Below are positions 9,065 through 17,880 of a stretch of DNA of 64,000 nt, one piece after another. The notes beneath the pieces are model-generated. The model saw nothing but the letters and a program-made list of their open reading frames with translations, searched no databases and had not been told where the DNA came from. The position numbers and the translations under genes were made by a program. Source of the DNA: JAXLXE01 sp046328115 (GTDB taxonomy: Bacteria; Chloroflexota; UBA6077; JACCZL01); contig JAXLXE010000001.1 in NCBI GenBank assembly GCA_046328115.1, forward strand, positions 2,232,001 through 2,296,000. Direction: 5' to 3'. Numbering within the stretch: position 1 is the stretch's first letter; every line of letters begins with the position of its first letter.

Positions 9065-10935
9065 TAGCACCGCGCTGGGGAGTGGTGGTCGCATGCCTGG
9101 CCTCATGCTTTCTGTTCGGCTGCGCGGCAAGCTCCCCCACGTTCGCTCAAGACGCGGAGTGGCGCAACATCGGTCCGAGCAAACGAACTGCCAGTCATCC
9201 GAGCCAGGTGGCGTTCGCGCAGACATTTCCGGAAGACCGGACCATTCTGGCGATCTCCGACAACTTCGTAATCAGGCATGAGGGCACTCGTGGCTGGCGG
9301 CGGTTGCCAGTTCAATTGGAGCGTGGATCGCGGCTTTGGTTGGCGCCCGGTGCCGATCGCAATGGAATCGCGTTTGCGTGGATGCGCACGGACTTGCGTC
9401 CGCGATCGAGTCTATTGCGATCAGCGGACGGCGGCGCCAGTTGGCAAACTGTCATCGACTCGGCAGCCCAGCTCGCGGACGACTTCCATCCATCAATCGA
9501 GTTTCTCCCAAACTTCCAGGAATCCGGCAAGATGCTGCTACACACAAGGCGCAGACTGTTCGCATCGTCCGACCACGGCGTTAGCTGGGGAGAGCAAGTC
9601 TACGGGCAACCGGTGACCAGCGTCAGGACGCGGCATGTCCAACATATCCAGGACGAGTCAGCCGAGGGACTGATCGTAGCCATATTCGCATCAGCGTCGG
9701 CTGGCGATGAAGCCTATCCGGACAGCGCGTCCCTCGATCCCGGCATCCGGCGGAAGCCTCCGTCTGGACACCTCGCAGGATCAGGCATCGGACTTTCAAC
9801 CGACGGCGGAGTAAGTTGGACGACGGCGGCGATGTCCCCGGTCGACGGCGAGCCGCATCCGTTTGTCGTCGCCGTCGCGCCATCGCCGTGGGTCGACCGC
9901 GACGGCACGCTCTTCGCGTTTGCACTGGGAGCCGGTGAACCGTTCCAAAACGAGGACCAGTGGGGCGTGTCATTCTCCAATGCCATTTACCGAAGCACGA
10001 ACCGAGGTCTGAGTTGGGAACCTGTCTTGCGATCACCGATCGCCGCGACGGATATCGGAAGCTACGACGGTACAGACCTGCGCATCCTCACGCACAAGCC
10101 ATTCGTCGAATCCGGTCGGGCGATGATGCTCGTCCAGTCGCACGCGACCTACCGGAGTAACCCTCAAACACCGAAAGACCTACAGGAACGCGGCGACCGC
10201 GCCTGCCGATTTTTCACAACGACGGACCACGGCGCAACGTGGCAGGCTCGACGTGGCCCGATTCTAGACAGTTTGCGCTACTGCGGCGCCGTCTCGCCGC
10301 GAGGCGGAACTGAGATCGTTGTCCGCCTCCAAACTGGCCGCACTGTCGCGATAACACGGGACCTGGGTGAGAACTGGAACGAGGAGATCGTGACGGCCGC
10401 ACGCCCACCGCATCCACCCGACATTCGACCGCTGGAGCCCGACCGTCCTGGCGCCGGGCAAAACCCAGAGGGACTGTGGGTGCGTAACGTCGATCTGGGG
10501 CACAGCGACACCGACGTCCATTGCGAGATCGAAATCGACGCAGTGTTCTTCCCGACGACCGGCGGCCCCGCCCCCATCCGTGAGCATGGATGCGCAATTG
10601 GGGAGGTCAGCCTCATCGTGATTCGGGAGCGTCGGCTTGGCGCGTTCACTGGCCTTTGGGTGGAGGATGACGCGAGCTCGCCCGATTGGCTCCTGATTCG
10701 AGCGGAGCGACCCGAGCCATCGGTGATCACTTCTCCACGGCGCATCTCCAAGGCCGATGACCCGTGGACCGGACCGCCTGACCGAATCTCCAGCGGAATG
10801 CTCCAGCGTACGTGGGCGGGCCTGCTCTTGCGGGTACCGCGTCCTGACGGCCCGGATTGGATCGTGTCAGTTCTCTACAACGACGGTGAAGCAACCAACG
10901 GACCTTCGCACATCAGGCGGTACACCGTTCGCTAG
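9040..10935 (+). CDS. BNR-repeat secreted lipoprotein (paralogue 2)
   Basis: Starts at GTG 9040 inside the end of the preceding gene, with GGAGA 7 nt upstream, so translation is probably coupled. The N-terminus has a hydrophobic stretch ending LFGC, a plausible lipobox. Asp-box motifs include SADGGASWQ, STDGGVSWT, STNRGLSWE and TTDHGATWQ. The product is probably a beta-propeller anchored to the outer face of the membrane. At 631 residues it has the same length and domain plan as its neighbour, which suggests tandem duplication followed by strong divergence. Its 3' end lies 17 bp from the convergent uvrC. Function is unknown. Confidence 0.76.
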   Translation: MARAGCALIAPRWGVVVACLASCFLFGCAASSPTFAQDAEWRNIGPSKRTASHPSQVAFAQTFPEDRTILAISDNFVIRHEGTRGWRRLPVQLERGSRLWLAPGADRNGIAFAWMRTDLRPRSSLLRSADGGASWQTVIDSAAQLADDFHPSIEFLPNFQESGKMLLHTRRRLFASSDHGVSWGEQVYGQPVTSVRTRHVQHIQDESAEGLIVAIFASASAGDEAYPDSASLDPGIRRKPPSGHLAGSGIGLSTDGGVSWTTAAMSPVDGEPHPFVVAVAPSPWVDRDGTLFAFALGAGEPFQNEDQWGVSFSNAIYRSTNRGLSWEPVLRSPIAATDIGSYDGTDLRILTHKPFVESGRAMMLVQSHATYRSNPQTPKDLQERGDRACRFFTTTDHGATWQARRGPILDSLRYCGAVSPRGGTEIVVRLQTGRTVAITRDLGENWNEEIVTAARPPHPPDIRPLEPDRPGAGQNPEGLWVRNVDLGHSDTDVHCEIEIDAVFFPTTGGPAPIREHGCAIGEVSLIVIRERRLGAFTGLWVEDDASSPDWLLIRAERPEPSVITSPRRISKADDPWTGPPDRISSGMLQRTWAGLLLRVPRPDGPDWIVSVLYNDGEATNGPSHIRRYTVR

Positions 10936-10952
10936 CGAAGACGCTCGAGCCC

Positions 10953-12869
10953 CTACTCCACCAGCGCCAGCTTCAGCGCCTCCGCCGCCTGGCGCGACAT
11001 GCCCTTCACCGCCTGAAGCTCCTCCAGGCTCGCTGCCTTGATCGCCTTGACCGAGCCAAAGTGCCGCAGCAGCGCCTTCTTCCGGACCGGTCCAACGCCG
11101 GGCACGTCCTCTAGCTGCGAGCGCACGCCCGCCTTGGACCGCAGGTTGCGGTGGTACGTGATGGCAAAGCGATGGGCCTCGTCGCGGACCCGCTGCACCA
11201 GGTAGAGCGCCTGCGAGTCTCGCGGCAGCAGCACCGGCGCCGAGCGCTGGCGCGTGTAGATCTCCTCGTTCTGCTTGGCCAGCCCCACCATCGGGATCTC
11301 GGAGAGCTCAAGCTCGTCCATCACGGCCGACGCCGCCGAGAGCTGACCTTTCCCGCCGTCGATAATCACCAGGTCCGGAATCTCCGCCCACGCGCTCATA
11401 TCGTCAGCCGACTCATCGGCCGCCCGCCTGAAGCGGCGCCGGACCACCTCGTTCATGCTGGCAAAGTCGTCATTCCCGGCCACCGTCTTGATCTTGAATC
11501 GCTTGTAGTCAGACCGCTTGGACTGGCCATCCTCGAACACCACCATGCTCGCCACCTGGTTCGTGCCTTGAGTGTGCGAGATGTCAAAGCACTCGATTCG
11601 GCGCGGCGGATTCGGCAGGTTCAGATACTCCTGGAGCTGCATCGCCGCCTCGTTCAGCCGCTCCGCCCCCGCCAGCATCTCCACCCGCTGGAGCTCCAGC
11701 GTCTCCTGGGCGTTGCGCACCGCCAGGTCCACCATGCGCCGCTTCTCACCACGCTGGGGCACCGTCAGCTCAATGCGCCGACCCTTGAGCTGGCGCAGCA
11801 TCTCCCGCACGTTTTCCGTATCGTCAACTTCCTCGGGCAGCACGAGCTCGCTGGGCACGTCCGTAGACTGGCTGTAGAACTGCGTGACGAAGCTGGTCAG
11901 CACGCCGCGATCCGTCTCCCCCTCCGCGTCCCGCATCAGGTACGGATCGCGCCGGGCCAGCCTACCACCACGCATAAAGAACACCTGCACGCAGGCGTGG
12001 CCACCGTCGCGGGCCAAGCCAATGATGTCCTGGTCCACCAGCGTGGTGTAGCCAACCTTCTCGGACTCAACCACCTTCTCCGCCGCCCGCAGCCTGTCCC
12101 GCAGATCCGCCGCCCGCTCGAACTGCAGGTTCTCCGCCGCCTCCTCCATCTGGCTACGGAGCTCAACCAGCACGCCGCGGTCCTTGCCGTCCAGGAAGCG
12201 GAGCATGTTCTCGATGTCCTCGCGGTATCCCGCGTTGTCGATGGCACCGATGCACGGAGCCGAGCAGCGCTTGATGTGGTAGTACAGGCAGGCCCGCTCG
12301 TCCTCGCCCGTGATCACGCGGTTGCAGAGGATCCGCGGAAACAGCCGGCTCAGCGTGTCCAGCGTCTGGCGCACGGACGTGGTGTGCGGAAACGGCCCGA
12401 AGTACCGCGCCCCGTCCTTCTCGATGCGGCGGGTCACCCGCGCGACCGGCCAGGGGTTCTGCACGTCCACCCGGATGTAGGGGTACGCTTTGTCATCCCG
12501 CAGCTTCGTGTTGTAGCGGGGCTGCTCCTTGCGAACCAGGTCGTTTTCCCAGATCAGCGCCTGGACCGGCGAGTCCGTCAGGATGTACTCCACGCTCTCC
12601 GCCTGGGCCACCACCTGGCGGATCTTGGAGCTGTGGAGATCCCCCGCCTGGAAGTAAGAGCGCACCCGGCTGCGTAGCGACTCGGCCTTGCCCACGTAGA
12701 GCAGCCGGCCACGCGCGTCCTTGAACAGGTACACCCCCGCCCGATCCGGCAGCGTCCGCAGCGCCTCGGCCAGCACCGGCCGGTCGCTCAGATCGTTCCG
12801 AGCAACGGCATTGTTGAGCCCCCGCGCCAGGCGCGGCTCCGGTCGGATCTCGGAAGTGTCCGTGGTCAT
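10953..12869 (-). CDS. uvrC: Excinuclease ABC subunit C
   Basis: UvrC makes both incisions in nucleotide excision repair after UvrA/UvrB find the lesion. The 638-residue protein has the N-terminal GIY-YIG nuclease (RAGVYLFKDARGRLLYVGKA), a Cys cluster, a UVR motif for UvrB contact, the C-terminal RNase H-like nuclease (IECFDISHTQG, LVIIDGGKGQL) and a tandem helix-hairpin-helix end (VPGVGPVRKKALL). Length is normal for the family. ATG 12869 is preferred over TTG 12884, although neither has a clear ribosome site. It is divergent from murE. Confidence 0.96.
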   Translation of the reverse strand: MTTDTSEIRPEPRLARGLNNAVARNDLSDRPVLAEALRTLPDRAGVYLFKDARGRLLYVGKAESLRSRVRSYFQAGDLHSSKIRQVVAQAESVEYILTDSPVQALIWENDLVRKEQPRYNTKLRDDKAYPYIRVDVQNPWPVARVTRRIEKDGARYFGPFPHTTSVRQTLDTLSRLFPRILCNRVITGEDERACLYYHIKRCSAPCIGAIDNAGYREDIENMLRFLDGKDRGVLVELRSQMEEAAENLQFERAADLRDRLRAAEKVVESEKVGYTTLVDQDIIGLARDGGHACVQVFFMRGGRLARRDPYLMRDAEGETDRGVLTSFVTQFYSQSTDVPSELVLPEEVDDTENVREMLRQLKGRRIELTVPQRGEKRRMVDLAVRNAQETLELQRVEMLAGAERLNEAAMQLQEYLNLPNPPRRIECFDISHTQGTNQVASMVVFEDGQSKRSDYKRFKIKTVAGNDDFASMNEVVRRRFRRAADESADDMSAWAEIPDLVIIDGGKGQLSAASAVMDELELSEIPMVGLAKQNEEIYTRQRSAPVLLPRDSQALYLVQRVRDEAHRFAITYHRNLRSKAGVRSQLEDVPGVGPVRKKALLRHFGSVKAIKAASLEELQAVKGMSRQAAEALKLALVE

Positions 12870-12955
12870 TCGGGGAGGGCTCAACCAGTCCGGCAGGGTG
12901 CCGGACAGAATGATAGACCCGCTCCGGCGCGCCCCGCCCTCGATATAGTTACGTC

Positions 12956-14470
12956 ATGCGACTAGGCGACCTGGTAGCCGATGTTCCCGGCGCGACCCTC
13001 TGTGCCGGCCACGCGGACACCGAGATCACCGGCATCAAGCACGACTCCCGCCGGGTGACCGCCGGCGATCTCTACGTGGTCATGCCGGGCGAGCGGTTCG
13101 ACGCCCGCCAGTACGTGGCCGAGGCGCTGGCCCGCGGAGCCGTAGGCCTGGTGGTGGACGAGCGGGCGCGCGACTCCCAGGCACAGAACGTCGTCCGCGT
13201 TCCCGCCACCCGCCCGGCCCTGGCTGATCTGGCCGCCTCGTTCCACGGCCACCCATCCCGCCGGCTCCGGCTCGTCGGCGTCACGGGAACGGACGGCAAG
13301 ACCAGCACCACCCACCTCCTCAGCAGCATCCTGGAGGAAGCGGGCCTCCGCACCGGCTGGCTGACCACCATCGACGTCAAGATCGGCGAGGTCCGCCGTC
13401 CCAACGACCTCAACCACACCACGCCAGAGGCGGACCGCGTACAGGAGGTTCTGGCGGAGATGGTGGCGGCCGGCGTGGACGTGGCCATCATGGAGTCCAG
13501 CTCCCACGCGCTCGCGCTCGATCGCCTCAGGGGGTGCGAGTTCGACGTGGCTGTCTTTACCAACCTCAGCCCGGAGCATCTCAACTTTCACGGCACCATG
13601 GAGGAGTACCTCCTGGCTAAGGCGCGCCTGTTCCAGATGCTCGGCGATCCCACGGAGAAGCGCTGGCCGCGCGTGGGCATCGTGAACGCGGACGACGGAA
13701 CGGCCGCCCGCCTGCAGTCGCTCTGCCCCGTGCGTACCCTGAGCTATGGGCTCCAGACCCCCGCGGATGTCCGGGCAACCGATATCGCTACCGACCATGC
13801 CGGCGTTGCGTTCAACCTCGTGGCCCACGGGCAGCAAGTGCGCATCCGCTCCGGCCTGCTCGGCAGATTCAACGTGTCAAACTGGCTGGCCGCGGCCACC
13901 GCCGCGCTTGAGCTTGGCGCCAGCCTGGACCACGTGGCCCGCGCCGCCCAGCGTGTCCAGCCCGTGCAGGGCAGGATGGAGCCAGTGGACCAGGGTCAGC
14001 CCTTCCTGGTCGTGGTGGACTTCGCGCACACGCCCCAGGCCCTGGAAACGGCCCTCAGCACCCTGCGCCAGCACACGCCCGGTCACCTGTACCTAGCGTT
14101 TGGTCACGCCGGCGAGCGCGACCCCGCCAGCCGCCCAACCATGGGCGCCATCGCCGCGACCCACGCCGACTTCTTCACCATCACCATGGACGACCCGCTT
14201 AATGAGGATCCAGAGGCCATCGCGCAGGCCATCGCACAGGGCGCCATCGCACAGGGTGCCCGCCCCGGCGAGCACTTCGACATACAGCTCGATCGCGCCG
14301 TGGCGATCGAACGCTTGATCGCCCGCGCCGGCCCCGGTGACGCCGTCCTGCTGGCCGGCAAAGGCCACGAGCCACGGATGCTGGTGGGCAATAACCGACT
14401 ACCGTGGAGCGATCGGGAGGCCGCCGAGCGGAGCCTGCGCGACGCGGGCTACTCTGGCGCACGGAATTGA
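12956..14470 (+). CDS. murE: UDP-N-acetylmuramyl-tripeptide synthetase (MurE)
   Basis: MurE adds the third amino acid to UDP-MurNAc-L-Ala-D-Glu in the cytoplasm during peptidoglycan synthesis. The 504-residue protein shows the ATP loop GVTGTDGKTSTTH, the ligase motifs ESSSHALAL and VFTNLSPEHLNFH, and the C-terminal LLAGKGHE. The specificity motif, DNPR in diaminopimelate-adding enzymes, reads DDPLNEDP here, so the key Arg is missing. This argues against meso-diaminopimelate and suggests another diamino acid such as lysine or ornithine, as an inference. The start ATG 12956 shares an 86-bp divergent region with uvrC containing TATAGTTA. Confidence 0.93.
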   Translation: MRLGDLVADVPGATLCAGHADTEITGIKHDSRRVTAGDLYVVMPGERFDARQYVAEALARGAVGLVVDERARDSQAQNVVRVPATRPALADLAASFHGHPSRRLRLVGVTGTDGKTSTTHLLSSILEEAGLRTGWLTTIDVKIGEVRRPNDLNHTTPEADRVQEVLAEMVAAGVDVAIMESSSHALALDRLRGCEFDVAVFTNLSPEHLNFHGTMEEYLLAKARLFQMLGDPTEKRWPRVGIVNADDGTAARLQSLCPVRTLSYGLQTPADVRATDIATDHAGVAFNLVAHGQQVRIRSGLLGRFNVSNWLAAATAALELGASLDHVARAAQRVQPVQGRMEPVDQGQPFLVVVDFAHTPQALETALSTLRQHTPGHLYLAFGHAGERDPASRPTMGAIAATHADFFTITMDDPLNEDPEAIAQAIAQGAIAQGARPGEHFDIQLDRAVAIERLIARAGPGDAVLLAGKGHEPRMLVGNNRLPWSDREAAERSLRDAGYSGARN

Positions 14471-14561
14471 TTGACAGTTGCGACAATTCAGCATCCAGAA
14501 CCCCCGGTCAGTCGTTACAATCTGAAGTCAGCACGCTGTAGTCCGCCGCGGGGCTTGGGGA

Positions 14562-15650
14562 GTGGCCGGATTGGTTCAACTGCCCTTTGGGCGCAAGCCA
14601 AAGACCAGAGCCGGCGCTCTCACGCCGGAGGTGGTCGTCGCCCCGCCAGAAGTTCAGCAGACCACCGTGCGCACCCTGGCCGTCCAGCACGAACAGGACG
14701 TGGCGGACGCGCTCTACGACCTGCCGGACCTGTACGCCATCATCGGCGTCACACCGCACGCGTCAGACGAGACCATCAAGTACGCCTACCGTCGCAAGGC
14801 CAGCAGTCTCGTCGACCGCCGCTGGCGCGCCGGCCAGGCCGCCCGCCGCCTCTCGGACCTGAATGCGGCCTACGAGATCCTGGGCAAACCAGATCGCCGC
14901 GCGGATTACGACGTCCGCCGCCTCCGCCAGCTTGCCCAGCGGCGGACGCTCAACGGCGCAGCCGAGGTCCCCACGGCCCCAGACCGCACCCCGCGACCCG
15001 TCCGCGCCCAGCGCCAGGGACGCAGGTTCCGTCTGGGACGGGCCGGCGGTTTCCTGGAGATCGCGGCCATCGCCGTGGTCATCGGGCTGGCCTACTTCGC
15101 CGCCACCTCCGTGCTCTCCAACCGATCACTGGTGGATCTCTCCTGGATCACCGACACCGCCGAGTCGCTCGGCGTCACCACACGCCGCCGTACCGCGCCG
15201 GCGGGCTCCGCGGGGACACCCGTGCCCGCCACCGCGACCGCTGCGTCAGCCCCCGCGGCCGCCGCCCAGGCTCCTCAGGCTCCCCCGCCGCCAGCCGCCC
15301 AGCCGGCACCGGCTCCCGCCGCTCCCGACCCGGCCGCCCGCTTCGAGGGCACGGTGGCTCTCGTCAGCGATCCCAATCCGCCGCGCCGATCCAACGTCAC
15401 CGTCTCCATGCGAGTCGTTCGGGACGGCCAACCCGTGGCCAACGCACCGGCCTACGCCGTAGTCCACTTCCGCACCACGGACGAGCGCTGGCCCGGCGGC
15501 AATGGCACGTCCCCCACTGATGGCTCCGGCGCGGCAAACATCAATTTCAACATCGGCGACGCCACGGCCGGCTTCGCTGTAAACGTAGACGTGGTGGCCC
15601 TGGTGGACGGCGAGGAGATCCGGCGGCAAGTATCATTCACGCCGCGATGA
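14562..15650 (+). CDS. Membrane-anchored J-like protein lacking the HPD motif
   Basis: A 362-residue protein with a DnaJ-like fold signature at residues 54-117 (PDLYAIIGVTPHASDETIKY, then LNAAYEILGKPDRRADYD). The HPD triplet needed to stimulate DnaK is absent; LVD occupies that place. One membrane span follows at ~164-186, then a Pro/Ala linker and a C-terminal beta-rich, Ig-like domain (~235-362). A membrane adaptor rather than a real co-chaperone is likely. The GTG start at 14562 sits just after GGGGA, so the exact start is uncertain. thrB follows 19 bp downstream. Confidence 0.75.
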   Translation: MAGLVQLPFGRKPKTRAGALTPEVVVAPPEVQQTTVRTLAVQHEQDVADALYDLPDLYAIIGVTPHASDETIKYAYRRKASSLVDRRWRAGQAARRLSDLNAAYEILGKPDRRADYDVRRLRQLAQRRTLNGAAEVPTAPDRTPRPVRAQRQGRRFRLGRAGGFLEIAAIAVVIGLAYFAATSVLSNRSLVDLSWITDTAESLGVTTRRRTAPAGSAGTPVPATATAASAPAAAAQAPQAPPPPAAQPAPAPAAPDPAARFEGTVALVSDPNPPRRSNVTVSMRVVRDGQPVANAPAYAVVHFRTTDERWPGGNGTSPTDGSGAANINFNIGDATAGFAVNVDVVALVDGEEIRRQVSFTPR

Positions 15651-15669
15651 GATCCCCCCATCCACCAGC

Positions 15670-16572
15670 ATGCTGACGGTCCGCGCCCCCGCCAGCAGCG
15701 CAAACCTGGGCCCCGGGTACGACTGTCTCAGTCTGGCGCTGGACCTGGCGAACGTGGTCCACGCCGAGCCGGCCGCCGAGACCACGGTCACCGTCACCGG
15801 CCACGGCGCCGACCGTCTGCCCCGTGACGCCAGCAACGAGATCGTCCGTGCGGCGGAGGCCGTGTTCAACGCGCGGGGGCGCGCGGCTCCCACGATGCGG
15901 CTGACCTGCGAGAACGCCATTCCGCCCGCCCGCGGCCTGGGAAGCAGCAGCGCCGCGCGGGCAAGTGGCCTACTCCTCGGCAACCGCCTCCTGCCGGACC
16001 CGCTGAGTGCAGACGAGCTTCTGTCCCTGGGCGCCGAGCTAGAAGGCCACCCAGACAACATCGCGGCCTGCCTGCTGGGCGGCGTCCAGGTGTGCGTCAG
16101 CACGGAGTCCCGGGTCGAGCACTGCACAGTCATCCCCACGCTGGACCTGACCACCGTGGTCTTCGTGCCAGACGTGCCCATGGCCACAGAGGAGGCCCGC
16201 GCCGTCCTCCCGCGCCAGATCAGCGTGGAGACCGCCGTGTTCAACATGGGTCGGGCCGCGCTCCTGGTAGCCGCCCTCGCGGAGGGACGCGGCGATCTGC
16301 TCCGCACCGCCACCGAGGACGCCATCCACCAGCCGCCGCGGGGCAAGATCTTCCCGCCCATGCGCGCGTTGATCGAGGCCGCCCTGGAGGCCGGCGCCCT
16401 GGGCGCGTTCCTCTCCGGGGCAGGGTCCTCCATCATGGCGCTGGTCCGCCCAGAAGCGGCAACCGCCGTCGAGGCCGGCTTCGTGGCCGTCGCCAGGCGC
16501 GCCAGTGTCGGCGGATCGCCGTTGCGCGCCAACATCGACATTCGCGGAGCCGAGGTATCTGGAAGTTGGTAA
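15670..16572 (+). CDS. thrB: Homoserine kinase
   Basis: ThrB phosphorylates L-homoserine with ATP in threonine synthesis. The 300-residue protein is a GHMP kinase: N-terminal VRAPASSANLGPGYD, the ATP-binding IPPARGLGSSSAARASG and the C-terminal GAFLSGAGSSIMAL motif are all present, and the length is typical. It lies 5 bp before the aspartokinase gene, so two steps of the aspartate pathway are co-transcribed. Confidence 0.95.
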   Translation: MLTVRAPASSANLGPGYDCLSLALDLANVVHAEPAAETTVTVTGHGADRLPRDASNEIVRAAEAVFNARGRAAPTMRLTCENAIPPARGLGSSSAARASGLLLGNRLLPDPLSADELLSLGAELEGHPDNIAACLLGGVQVCVSTESRVEHCTVIPTLDLTTVVFVPDVPMATEEARAVLPRQISVETAVFNMGRAALLVAALAEGRGDLLRTATEDAIHQPPRGKIFPPMRALIEAALEAGALGAFLSGAGSSIMALVRPEAATAVEAGFVAVARRASVGGSPLRANIDIRGAEVSGSW

Positions 16573-16577
16573 GCAGC

Positions 16578-17804
16578 ATGGCCAGCCGACCCCTCACCGT
16601 TCAGAAATACGGCGGCACGTCCGTAGGATCGGCCGAGCGCATCAAGCGGGCCGCCCAGCGGATCAGCCGGACCATCCAATCCGGCCACGATGCCGTGGTG
16701 GTGGTCTCCGCCATGGGCGACACCACGGACGATCTGATCGACCTGGCCCGCCAGGTCTCCAGCGTCCCCGACGACCGCGAGATGGACCACCTGCTGGCCA
16801 CGGGCGAGCAGATCTCCGCCAGCCTGCTGGCCATGGCGCTGATTGACCAGGGCCAACCGGCCGTCTCCCTCACCGCCGCCCAGGCCGGCATCCGCACCAA
16901 CCGCGTGTTCAGCCGCGCCCGCATCACGGAGATCGAGCCAGACCGGATCCGCCGCGAGATCGCCGCCGGGCGGGTCGCCATCGTCACCGGCTTCCAGGGC
17001 GTGACGGACGAGCACGACATCACCACCCTGGGTCGTGGCGGCTCTGACACCAGCGCCGTTGCCCTGGCCGCCGCCCTCGGCGCCCAGGTCTGCGAGATCT
17101 ACACGGACGTAGAGGGCATCTACACCGCCGACCCGCGCGTGGTGACGAAGGCCGCCAAGCTCGCCGAGATCTCCTACGAGGAGATGCTAGAATTGGCCCA
17201 GCTTGGGGCCCGCGTCATGCATCCACGCTCCGTCGAGCTGGGCGAGCTATACGGCGTGCCCATCCTGGTCCGGTCAAGCTTCAACGATGCGCCGGGCACG
17301 CTCATTCACCGGACCGAAGGCGTGGAGCTCCGCAAGCACGTACGTGGCATCGCTCACGACACCGACGTCGCCAAGATCCGCATCGTCGGCGTCCCTGACC
17401 GGCCCGGCCTGGCCCACGCCATCTTCGCGCCGCTCGCTGACGCGGCGGTGAACGTAGACACCATCGTCCAGAACGCCGGCATGGACGGCAAGACGGACCT
17501 CTCGTTCACCACCACCCGCGCGGATCGCGCCCGCGCCGTCGGTATCGTGGAGAAGCTCATCCCCACCATCGGCGCGGCCGGGCTGGACCACTCAGAGGGT
17601 CTGGCCAAGCTCTCCATCGTGGGCACCGGTATGCAGAGCGCCCCGGGCTACGCCGCCCGGATGTTCGGCGTGCTGGCCGAGAACCAGATCAACATCGACC
17701 TCATCACCACCTCGGACATCCGCATCACCTGCATCGTGGACGCGGCCCAGGTCGAGAAAGCCATGCGCGCGCTCCACACCGCCTTCGAGCTAGACGCGGA
17801 GTAG
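16578..17804 (+). CDS. lysC: Aspartate kinase
   Basis: Catalyses the first committed step from aspartate to lysine, threonine and methionine. The 408-residue protein has the N-terminal KYGGTSVGSAERI motif, the aspartate/ATP-binding GFQGVTDEHDITTLGRGGSDT block and two C-terminal ACT domains (VGVPDRPGLAH; LSIVGTGMQSAPGYAARMF) that normally give feedback control by lysine or threonine. ATG 16578 lies 5 bp after the thrB stop. Length and domain order are those of a monofunctional class II aspartokinase. Confidence 0.96.
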   Translation: MASRPLTVQKYGGTSVGSAERIKRAAQRISRTIQSGHDAVVVVSAMGDTTDDLIDLARQVSSVPDDREMDHLLATGEQISASLLAMALIDQGQPAVSLTAAQAGIRTNRVFSRARITEIEPDRIRREIAAGRVAIVTGFQGVTDEHDITTLGRGGSDTSAVALAAALGAQVCEIYTDVEGIYTADPRVVTKAAKLAEISYEEMLELAQLGARVMHPRSVELGELYGVPILVRSSFNDAPGTLIHRTEGVELRKHVRGIAHDTDVAKIRIVGVPDRPGLAHAIFAPLADAAVNVDTIVQNAGMDGKTDLSFTTTRADRARAVGIVEKLIPTIGAAGLDHSEGLAKLSIVGTGMQSAPGYAARMFGVLAENQINIDLITTSDIRITCIVDAAQVEKAMRALHTAFELDAE

Positions 17805-17880
17805 CGCCCCGCGGCTTGATCCCGCCATCCTGGCCCGCTAGCATCCGCCAGTGAGCTTAGTTACGGGTGGAGGGACGGCA

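Noticed and set aside
7199..10935. Sialidases
   Set aside because: Asp-box repeats show a propeller fold only; no Arg triad or other catalytic residues could be identified.
11151..12677. Long plus-strand open frame opposite uvrC
   Set aside because: uvrC is unambiguous on the minus strand; the opposite frame is His/Arg/Leu-rich with no domain.
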